DNA from: Flavobacteriales bacterium BRH_c54
GTDB taxonomy: Bacteria; Bacteroidota; Bacteroidia; Flavobacteriales_E; Vicingaceae
Direction of reading: 5' to 3'
Assembly: GCA_000961845.1 (NCBI GenBank)
Contig: LADZ01000054.1
Coordinates: 1-64,000, forward strand
DNA length: 64,000 bases
Under the pieces are notes generated by a model. That model searched no databases and was not told the DNA's origin. It saw nothing but the letters and a program-made list of their open reading frames with translations. Both the position numbers and the translations under genes were made by a program. Shown here one piece after another: positions 26,855-34,461 of this stretch; positions within the stretch are counted from its first letter, which is position 1, and each line of letters opens with the position of its first letter.

Positions 26855-27211
26855 CTACCAAGTTAATATTACAGCTATACTGAAAACAACATTGTAAATG
26901 ATTTCTCCAACAATTTCTCCCGCTACCCTTCTGTTTCTTGCTTTACGTTGCTCTCCCTCTATTACCCTTTCATTTTCAGGACTATATACTTCACCACTAT
27001 TGTATTCATCATTATAATATGTCTCATAGTAATCTTCTTCAGACATATAGTTTTCTTCATCAAAAATTGATACCTCTAACGTATCTGAATCATTGGCTTG
27101 AGAAACTGTTTTTTCACTTTGCTCTTCAATATAAAAATCATCCTGAGCAAAAGCAGAGGTAGAAATTAAAAAGATACTTAGTAAAAAGATTAAAAGATGA
27201 GTCGTTTTCAT
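26855..27211 (-). CDS. small exported acidic protein with QDDFY N-terminus
   Basis: A 118-residue protein of unknown function. Signal peptide ~1-22 (ends SAFAQ), mature start QDDFYIEEQ, an acidic Tyr-rich region (EENYMSEEDYYETYYND), a short basic patch (EQRKARNRRVAGE), and a C-terminal hydrophobic segment (~96-118). It is the first gene of the minus-strand run with the Gly/Trp/Tyr-rich protein and the FadL-like porin; the shared QDDFY start suggests a common origin or partner with the former. Confidence 0.75.
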   Translation of the reverse strand: MKTTHLLIFLLSIFLISTSAFAQDDFYIEEQSEKTVSQANDSDTLEVSIFDEENYMSEEDYYETYYNDEYNSGEVYSPENERVIEGEQRKARNRRVAGEIVGEIIYNVVFSIAVILTW

Positions 27212-27273
27212 ATGTAGATATTTATTACATTAAATCAGTCGCACAGAACTCTATTGATAATTAATTGTTATAA

Positions 27274-27287
27274 GATAATATATTATC
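27274..27287. promoter_or_regulatory. 14-base palindrome in the divergent proS gap
   Basis: Perfect palindrome GATAATATATTATC in the 178-base gap between the divergent small exported gene and proS. AT-rich and short, so chance is possible. Confidence 0.3.
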
Positions 27288-27324
27288 AAGGTCATTTCAT
27301 AATAGATTTAATAAAATTTTAAAC

Positions 27325-27367
27325 TAATTTTGGCACTCATAAAAGTAATTAATTAGTTTGCAAACTA
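27325..27367 (+). promoter_or_regulatory. proS -7 box and leader palindrome
   Basis: TAATTTTG at 27325-27332 fits the Bacteroidota -7 consensus TAnnTTTG. Downstream, within the expected 5' leader, is a perfect 14-base palindrome TAGTTTGCAAACTA (27354-27367), 22 bases before the ATG. No clear -33 TTG was found at the ideal distance. Confidence 0.45.
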
Positions 27368-27389
27368 TCAAAAAATATACCTAAAATAA

Positions 27390-28865
27390 ATGGCAAAAGA
27401 TTTTACTACTCGAAAAGAAGATTATTCTCAATGGTACAACGAAATAGTTGTTAAAGCAGATCTAGCAGAACACTCTGCTGTAAGAGGCTGTATGGTTATC
27501 AAACCTTATGGTTATGCTATCTGGGAAAAAATTCAAGCTCAATTAGACAAAATGTTTAAAGAAACTGGTCATGAAAATGCCTACTTTCCATTATTTGTAC
27601 CAAAAAGCTTATTTGAAGCCGAAGAGAAAAATGCAGAGGGTTTTGCTAAAGAATGTGCCGTTGTTACTCATTATAGATTAAAAACTGACCCTGAAAATCC
27701 ATCAAAATTAATTGTTGACCCCAACGCAAAATTAGATGAAGAGCTAATTGTTAGACCAACTTCTGAAGCTATTATTTGGAACACCTACAAAGGTTGGATT
27801 CAGTCTTATAGAGATTTACCATTATTAATTAACCAATGGGCAAATGTGGTACGTTGGGAAATGAGAACTCGTTTATTTTTAAGAACTGCCGAATTTTTAT
27901 GGCAAGAAGGACATACTGCTCATGCCACCAAAGAAGAAGCCATTGAAGAAGCTGAAAAAATGTTGGAAGTATATGCTACTTTTGCTGAAGAATGGATGGC
28001 TATTCCGGTTTTAAAAGGCTTAAAAACTCCAAACGAAAGATTTGCCGGAGCTGAAGAAACATACTGTATTGAAGCATTAATGCAAGATGGCAAAGCCTTA
28101 CAAGCAGGAACTTCTCACTTTTTAGGTCAAAATTTTGCTAAAGCTTTCGATGTGAAATTCACTTCGAAAGAAGGCAAACAAGAATATGTTTGGGCTACCT
28201 CTTGGGGAGTTTCTACCAGATTAATGGGAGCCTTAATCATGACACATTCTGATGATGAAGGATTGGTTTTACCTCCTAAAATCGCTCCTATCCATGTAGT
28301 AATTGTTCCTATTTATAAAGGCGAAGAACAACTCAACCAAATTTCTGAAAGAGCCTTACAACTTAAAAAAGAATTAGAAGAGAAAAATATTCGTGTAAAA
28401 TACGATGACAGAGATACACACAAACCAGGTTGGAAATTTGCCGAATACGAGTTTAAAGGTGTTCCTGTAAGAATTGCTATTGGACCAAGAGATTTAGAAA
28501 ACGGAACTGTAGAAGTTGCTCGTAGAGACACCAAAGAAAAAGAAATTCTGCAACAAAAAGACTTAGCTCACAAAGTAGAAAATCTATTAGAAAAAATTCA
28601 ACGAAACTTATACCAAAAAGCAATAGATTACAGAGAAGAAATGACTAACAAAGCTGACAGCTGGGAAGAATTTAATCAACTTATTGAAAAAGGCGGTTTT
28701 GTTTTCGCTCATTGGGATGGCACTCCTGAAACAGAAGAAGAAATTAAACAGCAAACCAAAGCCACTATTAGATGTATTCCTTTAAACAACAAACAAGAAG
28801 AAGGTAAATGTATTTTAACAGGTAAACCATCTACCCAAAGAGTAGTTTTTGCTAAAGCTTATTAA
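27390..28865 (+). CDS. proS: prolyl-tRNA synthetase (archaeal/eukaryotic-like, short form)
   Basis: Attaches proline to tRNA-Pro. The 491-residue length and lack of the editing insertion of the long bacterial form place it in the short ProS type. Class II motifs are visible: [19 protein letters not shown] and [20 protein letters not shown] (motif 2), [12 protein letters not shown], and the motif 3 area [13 protein letters not shown]. An anticodon-binding domain follows (~290-400), and the C-terminal zinc-binding-like domain ends in [18 protein letters not shown]. It is followed in the same direction by an unknown gene and by pruA, so two proline-related genes lie within 2.5 kb. Confidence 0.97.
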   Translation: MAKDFTTRKEDYSQWYNEIVVKADLAEHSAVRGCMVIKPYGYAIWEKIQAQLDKMFKETGHENAYFPLFVPKSLFEAEEKNAEGFAKECAVVTHYRLKTDPENPSKLIVDPNAKLDEELIVRPTSEAIIWNTYKGWIQSYRDLPLLINQWANVVRWEMRTRLFLRTAEFLWQEGHTAHATKEEAIEEAEKMLEVYATFAEEWMAIPVLKGLKTPNERFAGAEETYCIEALMQDGKALQAGTSHFLGQNFAKAFDVKFTSKEGKQEYVWATSWGVSTRLMGALIMTHSDDEGLVLPPKIAPIHVVIVPIYKGEEQLNQISERALQLKKELEEKNIRVKYDDRDTHKPGWKFAEYEFKGVPVRIAIGPRDLENGTVEVARRDTKEKEILQQKDLAHKVENLLEKIQRNLYQKAIDYREEMTNKADSWEEFNQLIEKGGFVFAHWDGTPETEEEIKQQTKATIRCIPLNNKQEEGKCILTGKPSTQRVVFAKAY

Positions 28866-28867
28866 AA

Positions 28868-28876
28868 TTAGAGATT
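28868..28876 (+). repeat. TTAGAGATT intergenic repeat motif, copy 1
   Basis: A TTAGAGATT word just after the proS stop, in the context ATTAGAGATTGGGAATTAAA. The same word occurs just after the stop codons of pyrR and pyrB. It may be a remnant of a tandem GATTAGA-type repeat seen in flavobacterial intergenic DNA. Confidence 0.45.
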
Positions 28877-28909
28877 GGGAATTAAAACCTTGAACCAAAA
28901 AGTTAGAAA

Positions 28910-29602
28910 ATGAAAAAACCAACTACCCACGAACTTATTTTAGACACTCTAAAAGAAAAAGCTTGCTTAAAACAACAAGTATATAAAAAAACATATGCCA
29001 TTTTTCAAGAATTTAAAACTGAGGCCAATAAACTTATTAGTGAGTTAGGGGGAGAAATGTGTGATGTTGATAAAGATGTTACTTTTGAATATATAGACAA
29101 ATCTGATTTTGAATTTCGGATTAAATTTGGGGGAGATGTATTGGTATTTTTTATGCACACCAATGTTTTTGACTTCGATAAATCTCACAACATATGGAAA
29201 TCTTCCTATGTTAAAGAAGATAGACTGAGAACTTACTGCGGAATGATAAACATCTATAACTTTTTAGCAGACTCTTTTAAATATAACAGAGTGGATGACG
29301 TTGGTTATTTGGTGGCTCGTTGCTTCTTTAATAAAGATGAGCACTATTTTGTAGAAGGAAAAAGACAATTAGGTTTTCTCTACAACGATTTCATTAATGA
29401 GACCATTAATACAAAAAAAATAAAAAACATTATTGAATCGTCTATTTTGTATTCTATGGATTTTGATTTATTAACCCCACGATACGAAACCATGAGTACC
29501 GTAAGTGTCCAAGAAATAAACGAAGTTACCTCTATTATTAAACTTAAAACAGGTAAAAGGCTTGGGTTTAAATTTCAAAATGATAATGATGATATTACTT
29601 AA
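28910..29602 (+). CDS. conserved-type hypothetical protein
   Basis: A 230-residue protein that I do not recognise. No signal peptide or membrane segment. It looks globular and mixed alpha/beta, with a likely coiled-coil start (~15-45) and a beta-rich centre (VTFEYIDKSDFEFRIKFGGDVLVFFM). It sits between proS (44 bases upstream) and pruA; codon use is like its neighbours. The context suggests nothing more specific. Confidence 0.7.
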   Translation: MKKPTTHELILDTLKEKACLKQQVYKKTYAIFQEFKTEANKLISELGGEMCDVDKDVTFEYIDKSDFEFRIKFGGDVLVFFMHTNVFDFDKSHNIWKSSYVKEDRLRTYCGMINIYNFLADSFKYNRVDDVGYLVARCFFNKDEHYFVEGKRQLGFLYNDFINETINTKKIKNIIESSILYSMDFDLLTPRYETMSTVSVQEINEVTSIIKLKTGKRLGFKFQNDNDDIT

Positions 29603-29623
29603 TTAGAATAGTAATCAAATTTG

Positions 29624-29654
29624 TTGGCAGACTCTATTAGAGTTGGTAATTTTG
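29624..29654 (+). promoter_or_regulatory. pruA promoter with internal palindrome
   Basis: TTG at 29624-29626 and TAATTTTG at 29647-29654 are 20 bases apart, an excellent match to the Bacteroidota TTG-N19..21-TAnnTTTG promoter. Between the boxes lies the 13-base perfect palindrome ACTCTATTAGAGT (29631-29643), well placed for a repressor or activator. Confidence 0.7.
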
Positions 29655-29695
29655 GTCAGCGAAAAATTTTATAAACACATAAAAATAAAAACACT

Positions 29696-31321
29696 ATGGC
29701 AAATGCATATTTTAATGTACCAATAGCAACAAATGAACCTGTAAAAGGATATGCTCCAGGATCTAAAGAAAAAGAAGAATTGTTAGCCACTTACAAGGAA
29801 TTAAAAAGCAAAAAAATTGAAATTCCTATGGTAATTGGCGGCAAAGCTGTTACTTCTGACGCTCAAGTAAGCATACATCCTCCACACGACCACAAACACG
29901 AATTAGGGTTTTACCACAAAGGAAATACACAATATGTTCACCAAGCTATTGAAGCTGCATTAGAAGCAAGAAAAACATGGGCAAATACACCTTGGCAAGA
30001 TAGAGCTGCTATTTTCTTAAAAGCTGCTGATTTATTAGCCGGACCATATAGAGCTAGAATGAATGCTGCTACCATGCTTTGTCAAAGTAAAAATGCTTTC
30101 CAAGCAGAAATTGATGCTGCTTGCGAAATGATAGATTTTTTCAAGTTCAATGTTCAATATATGATTGATATCTATAAAGAACAACCTGAATCACTTCCCG
30201 GAGTTTGGAACAGAATGGAATACCGACCATTAGAAGGTTTTATATTAGCCATTACACCTTTTAACTTCACTTCTATTTGTGCTAATTTATGTGCTGCTCC
30301 TGCCCTAATGGGAAATGTAGTGGTTTGGAAACCTGCTAACACACAAATTTATTCTGCACACGTAATTATGGAATTGTTTAAGGAAGCTGGTTTGCCTGAT
30401 GGTGTTATTAATATTGTTTATGCTAGCGGACCAGAATTTGGAGAAGCCGTTTTTAAACACCCTGATTTCTCTGGTTTACACTTTACAGGTTCTACAGGAG
30501 TTTTTAAAAACTTATGGAAAACTATTGGCAATAACATAAATCTTTACAAATCTTACCCAAGAATTGTTGGAGAAACAGGAGGAAAAGATTTTATTATTGC
30601 TCACAAATCTGCTGATGCTAAAGAAGTGGCGACTGCTATTTCTAGAGGTGCTTTTGAATTCCAAGGGCAAAAATGTTCTGCTGCTTCTAGAGCTTATATT
30701 CCTTCTAACATTGCTGATGAAGTAATAAAATATGTAAAAGAGGATTTAGCTTCTTTCAAAATGGGTTCACCGGAAGATTTCAGCAACTTTATTAACGCTG
30801 TAATTGATGAAAAAAGCTTTGATAAAATTGCTTCTTTTATTGAATACACTAAAACCAAAGATGATGCTGAAATTATCTGTGGTGGAAAATACGACAAGTC
30901 TGTAGGTTACTTTGTAGAACCAACTGTTGTACTCACTACTAACCCACATTTCAGAACCATGTGTGAAGAAATTTTTGGTCCATTCATGACCATTTATGTA
31001 TATGATGCCGATGGATATGAAGAAACTTTACAATTATTAGATGCTACTTCTGAATATGCCTTAACAGGAGCTATTTTCGCTAAAGAAAGACCAGCCATTA
31101 ACCTAGCTACTAAAGTGTTAGAAAATGCCGCAGGAAACTTCTACATTAATGATAAACCAACCGGAGCTGTTGTTGGTCAACAACCATTTGGTGGAGCTAG
31201 AGCTTCAGGAACAAACGATAAAGCAGGTTCTTATCTTAACCTTATCAGATGGACTAGCCCTAGAACAATTAAAGAAACTTTTGTTCCGGCTAAGGATTAC
31301 AGATATCCTTTCTTAGGATAA
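29696..31321 (+). CDS. pruA: L-glutamate gamma-semialdehyde dehydrogenase (1-pyrroline-5-carboxylate dehydrogenase)
   Basis: Oxidises glutamate semialdehyde to glutamate with NAD, the second step of proline breakdown. The 541-residue protein is the single-function type. Aldehyde-dehydrogenase motifs: FTGSTGVFKNLWK (NAD site), VGETGGKDFII (catalytic Glu) and EFQGQKCSAASRAYIP with catalytic Cys327. No proline dehydrogenase (PutA/PRODH) domain is fused or adjacent. A strong promoter with a palindromic spacer lies upstream and a hairpin terminator downstream, so it is probably a single-gene unit. Confidence 0.96.
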   Translation: MANAYFNVPIATNEPVKGYAPGSKEKEELLATYKELKSKKIEIPMVIGGKAVTSDAQVSIHPPHDHKHELGFYHKGNTQYVHQAIEAALEARKTWANTPWQDRAAIFLKAADLLAGPYRARMNAATMLCQSKNAFQAEIDAACEMIDFFKFNVQYMIDIYKEQPESLPGVWNRMEYRPLEGFILAITPFNFTSICANLCAAPALMGNVVVWKPANTQIYSAHVIMELFKEAGLPDGVINIVYASGPEFGEAVFKHPDFSGLHFTGSTGVFKNLWKTIGNNINLYKSYPRIVGETGGKDFIIAHKSADAKEVATAISRGAFEFQGQKCSAASRAYIPSNIADEVIKYVKEDLASFKMGSPEDFSNFINAVIDEKSFDKIASFIEYTKTKDDAEIICGGKYDKSVGYFVEPTVVLTTNPHFRTMCEEIFGPFMTIYVYDADGYEETLQLLDATSEYALTGAIFAKERPAINLATKVLENAAGNFYINDKPTGAVVGQQPFGGARASGTNDKAGSYLNLIRWTSPRTIKETFVPAKDYRYPFLG

Positions 31322-31340
31322 GAATCTTTCTCAAAAAAAT

Positions 31341-31378
31341 AAAAAAACCAACCGACCTATTTGTCAGTTGGTTTTTTT
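31341..31378 (+). terminator. hairpin terminator after pruA
   Basis: AAAAACCAACCGAC and GTCAGTTGGTTTTT arms with one mismatch and a 6-base loop, followed by a T tract, 20 bases after the pruA stop. Confidence 0.9.
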
Positions 31379-31512
31379 TATTTCACTGACTAGCAGTTAA
31401 TAAGATTTTCTCTTAAAAATAGCAACAAATAAAATACGCTTTCAAATGCTATTTTATTAAAATTCAAAATTATATTTTGCATTTTATACAGAATAAAATA
31501 TACTATAATTAT

Positions 31513-31520
31513 TATATTTG
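31513..31520 (+). promoter_or_regulatory. predicted -7 box for the gamma-lyase gene
   Basis: TATATTTG fits TAnnTTTG, 20 bases upstream of the ATG at 31541, which would give a very short leader. The AT-rich gap upstream (31386-31512) holds several weak inverted repeats such as CAAAAT-TAT-ATTTTG and no clear -33 box. Confidence 0.45.
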
Positions 31521-31540
31521 CCAAATAAAATTTTAAGACT

Positions 31541-32740
31541 ATGAGCAAGAAATTACAACCAGCGGATAACATCCAAGATTTACAATATTTTGGAGAATTT
31601 GGAGGAGTAAATCCATCCATAACAGATTCTTCCACTTTTACTTTTTTAAAAGCCGGAAAAATGGAAGAAATCTTTGAACACGAAATTGAAGGATGTTACT
31701 TATATTCCAGACATTGGAATCCAATGAACAAATACCTCTCTCAAGCCTTAGCTCAATTAGAAGGCACAGAAAGCGCATCTGTTACAGGTTCTGGAATGGC
31801 AGCTATTTCTAATGTAATTTTACAACTTTGTAATGCAGGCGATGAAGTAGTTTCCAGCAGAACCATTTACGGTGGTACTTATGCTTTCTTCAAAAACTTT
31901 TTACCAAAATTCAACATTACAACTAACTTTGTTGATACAACTAATATGGAGTTAGTAAAAAAAGCCATAACACCCAACACCAAAATAATTTACTGCGAAA
32001 CGATGAGCAACCCTATGTTAGAAATCTCTAATATAGCAACTTTATCTAAATTAGCAAAAGAACACAACTGCAAATTAGTGGTGGACAATACTTTTTCGCC
32101 AATGATATTCTCTCCTTCCGAAATGGGAGCTGACATTGTTGTACACAGTATGACTAAATTCATTAACGGAATGAGCGATTGTGTTGCCGGTTGTATTTGT
32201 GGAACTAAGGAATTTATTGATTCTCTTTCTGATGTAAATAATGGAGCAAGTATGTTGTTAGGTCCAGTATTAGATAGTTTCCGTTCTGCAGGTATTCTTA
32301 AGAATTTAAGAACGCTACACATTAGAATGAAGCAACACAGTGCAAACGCATTACACATTGCCTCAAAATTAGACCAAAATGGATTTAAAATAACCTATCC
32401 GGGGTTAGCCAATCACCCACAGCATGAATTGATGAAAACCATGTACAATGAAGAATTTGGCTTTGGCGGTCTGTTTGTAATAGACATGATAACCAAAGAA
32501 AGAGCCAATGTTTTAATGGAAGAAATGCAAAATAACAATGTGGGGTATTTAGCAGTAAGCTTAGGTTCATATAAAACCTTATTTAGTGCTCCGGGTGGTA
32601 GTACTTCATCAGAAATTCCTGAAGAAGAAAGAAAACAAATAGGCTTAACAGAAGGATTAGTACGAGTTTCTATTGGATTAGATAACAACCCTGAACGTAC
32701 TTACCAAGTTATCAAACAATGTTTAGATAAGGTAAGCTAA
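31541..32740 (+). CDS. Cys/Met-metabolism PLP enzyme, methionine gamma-lyase-like
   Basis: A 399-residue pyridoxal-phosphate enzyme of the cystathionine gamma-synthase/methionine gamma-lyase family. The cofactor Lys206 is in VVHSMTKFINGMSD; VDNTFSPMIFSP carries the conserved Asp, and SGMAAISNVILQL the phosphate-binding loop. The Tyr-Ser-Arg segment (YSRHWNP) is also present. Members cleave or make thioether bonds in sulfur amino acids; the Bacteroidota version is usually called methionine gamma-lyase, but cystathionine gamma-synthase or lyase activity cannot be excluded. It is flanked by terminators and probably stands alone. Confidence 0.88.
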   Translation: MSKKLQPADNIQDLQYFGEFGGVNPSITDSSTFTFLKAGKMEEIFEHEIEGCYLYSRHWNPMNKYLSQALAQLEGTESASVTGSGMAAISNVILQLCNAGDEVVSSRTIYGGTYAFFKNFLPKFNITTNFVDTTNMELVKKAITPNTKIIYCETMSNPMLEISNIATLSKLAKEHNCKLVVDNTFSPMIFSPSEMGADIVVHSMTKFINGMSDCVAGCICGTKEFIDSLSDVNNGASMLLGPVLDSFRSAGILKNLRTLHIRMKQHSANALHIASKLDQNGFKITYPGLANHPQHELMKTMYNEEFGFGGLFVIDMITKERANVLMEEMQNNNVGYLAVSLGSYKTLFSAPGGSTSSEIPEEERKQIGLTEGLVRVSIGLDNNPERTYQVIKQCLDKVS

Positions 32741-32763
32741 TTTTATTTTTAAAACAACCATTT

Positions 32764-32801
32764 AATATCTAGGCTTACTGCTAGCAGTAAGCCTAGATAT
32801 T
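32764..32801. terminator. 38-base perfect palindrome
   Basis: The gap after the gamma-lyase gene holds a 38-base palindrome with no mismatch, centred on GCTAGC; half-site AATATCTAGGCTTACTGCT. It folds as a 19-base stem and is followed by T-rich sequence, so it can act as a terminator. Perfect symmetry over 38 bases with no loop is unusual for a plain terminator. Confidence 0.75.
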
Positions 32802-32883
32802 TTATTAACAATTTTGCTTTTTTTGTGAATAACTTTGTTGAAAAACACATTCCCTTAACATTAAATACACCTTAAACATCTTT

Positions 32884-32891
32884 TAGTTTTG
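32884..32891 (+). promoter_or_regulatory. predicted -7 box for the gene at 32915
   Basis: TAGTTTTG fits TAnnTTTG, 23 bases before the ATG at 32915. No firm -33 box seen. Confidence 0.4.
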
Positions 32892-32914
32892 TGTTAATTA
32901 ATTAAACAACAGTT

Positions 32915-33457
32915 ATGTTCACACTATTCAAAAAGAAAAAAATTAAAGAAGATGTTGCTGCTAACATATTTATTAATTCGATTCTCAACACAATAGATAG
33001 TGGATTCCCTGAAATTGCTGGCATTTTAAACGATGCTCCCGAATTTGTGAAATCTCCTCAACTATCCGTTGCTAATGATGATCAATTCACATTAATCATT
33101 TTTGCTGTTAACATTGATTTAATTGACGATTACTTTGATGCTTATGAAAGCGACAGCTTAAAAGCCATAATTTTAGAAAAAACGAGCGAAATTTTTGATG
33201 TAAGCATTGAGGATTTTACTAAAGCCATCAACAATTATCAAAGCTATTTATCTAAAATAAACTTTCCTTCTAAAAACAAAGTTTACGCTATTTCTAAAGC
33301 TATTTTTGGAAAATACAACCTATACGATTTCCAAGATGACTACTTTAAAAACATGAAAAGTCCGAATCCGATGTTATTAAAAAGATTAGATGAAGCTACC
33401 GCCAATTTCGTTTTCAATTGGGAAGCTTTTCATGATAAGTATAATTATAGTAAGTAA
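32915..33457 (+). CDS. hypothetical protein
   Basis: A 180-residue protein without signal peptide or membrane segments. The start MFTLFKKKKIKED is basic; the rest looks mostly helical and acidic (VNIDLIDDYFDAYESDS, AISKAIFGKYNLYDFQDDYF). I do not recognise a family. It has its own -7 box and is followed by a repeat element; neighbours give no functional hint. Confidence 0.7.
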   Translation: MFTLFKKKKIKEDVAANIFINSILNTIDSGFPEIAGILNDAPEFVKSPQLSVANDDQFTLIIFAVNIDLIDDYFDAYESDSLKAIILEKTSEIFDVSIEDFTKAINNYQSYLSKINFPSKNKVYAISKAIFGKYNLYDFQDDYFKNMKSPNPMLLKRLDEATANFVFNWEAFHDKYNYSK

Positions 33458-33459
33458 AA

Positions 33460-33563
33460 GCCCCCTAATCCCCCGAAGGGGGACTTTTCCAACGCTCAAT
33501 GCCAATTCCCATTAACCTTCCCAAAGGGAAGGAATCCCCCTCCTTTGGAGGGGTTAGGGGAGG
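33460..33563. repeat. G/C-rich interspersed repeat: two inverted copies
   Basis: A G/C-rich island in AT-rich surroundings. Copy 1 starts CCCCCTAATCCCCCGAAGGG; copy 2, on the opposite strand, contains CCCCTAACCCCTCCAAAGGA and TTCC. A small hairpin CCTTCCCAAAGGGAAGG lies between. The CCCCTAA-CCCC-AAGGGG pattern is a short interspersed element that I recall in many Bacteroidota genomes. Its position between convergent genes suits a bidirectional terminator. Confidence 0.78.
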
Positions 33564-33570
33564 ATAATTT

Positions 33571-34353
33571 TCATCTTTCATCGCTCTGTATCAACTTCGT
33601 AATTAACTGATACAACTCCTTATTTGGATTATCTTCCAACATCGCTAAATGTTTATTTATTGTTTGCTGGTCATTTCTTTTTGCCGGACCTGTCTGAGCT
33701 TCTTTAGGAGATTGCTTCTTAATTTTATTAGCCGTTTCATTTATCAATGGCAATAAAATAGAAAAATCTATCTTGTTTTTTGTCGTCAATTCATCTGCAA
33801 CCTGATACATATAATTAGAAAAATTACATGCAAAAACGGCTGCCAAATGTAACACCTCTCGTTGCTGCGAATTAAGTTCCACTACTTTATTCGACAATGT
33901 TTTTCCCAGATCAATCAATTCATCAACAACCTCTTTTGAATTACCTTCAATACATAAAGGTACCTCATCAAAAGCTATAGAGTTTTCTTTAGAAAATGTT
34001 TGCAAAGGATAAAAAACACCGCACTTTTCAAATCCACTAAAAACACTCAAGCCTACACTTCCAGAGGTATGCACAACTAATTTATCTTTAAAGGGAAAAT
34101 CCTTTAAAACACTTACTATAGCATCATCATTAACACAAACAATAAAACAATCTACCTCTTTGTTTAACCTATTAAAATCGGCTACCGCCTCTATAAGCTG
34201 CTCAGAATTTAACTTTGCAAGTAACGCTTGTACATTTTCCATTTTTCTACCAATTACCTGAACCAACGTAAACCCCTTATTTACAATCGCTTTAGAAACA
34301 GATGTAGCTACATTTCCAGACCCTATTACACTTATTCTTTTAATTGGTTTCAA
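33571..34353 (-). CDS. Rossmann-fold protein with DUF2520 domain
   Basis: A 260-residue cytoplasmic protein. The N-terminus (RISVIGSGNVATSVSKAIV) is a dinucleotide-binding loop of the G-x-G-x-x-A/G type, as in ketopantoate- and F420-dependent reductases; KLVVHTSGSVGLSVF continues the Rossmann domain. Residues ~130-250 match the all-helical DUF2520 domain (LHLAAVFACNFSNYMY, LLPLINETANKI). Such proteins probably use NAD(P), but the substrate is unknown. The predicted start is TTG at 34353, just before the first strand; no ATG is available nearby. It is divergent from ccsBA. Confidence 0.87.
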   Translation of the reverse strand: MKPIKRISVIGSGNVATSVSKAIVNKGFTLVQVIGRKMENVQALLAKLNSEQLIEAVADFNRLNKEVDCFIVCVNDDAIVSVLKDFPFKDKLVVHTSGSVGLSVFSGFEKCGVFYPLQTFSKENSIAFDEVPLCIEGNSKEVVDELIDLGKTLSNKVVELNSQQREVLHLAAVFACNFSNYMYQVADELTTKNKIDFSILLPLINETANKIKKQSPKEAQTGPAKRNDQQTINKHLAMLEDNPNKELYQLITKLIQSDER

Positions 34354-34391
34354 TATTTCTTTTTTTTAACTTTTCAGCAAGTAAAATTAAC

Positions 34392-34399
34392 TAATTTTG
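34392..34399 (+). promoter_or_regulatory. predicted -7 box for ccsBA
   Basis: TAATTTTG fits TAnnTTTG and lies 62 bases upstream of the ccsBA ATG, in the 108-base divergent gap. The -33 element is not clear. Confidence 0.4.
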
Positions 34400-34461
34400 G
34401 GGCATTATTTAACTTGTATTTTTAAACAACTTCTTTACATAAAATACACTAAAAATTCGAA

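Noticed and set aside
27212-27389. T-box-like regulatory leader before proS.
   Set aside because: No T-box sequence or stem I/antiterminator structure is seen, and T-boxes are not expected in Bacteroidota.
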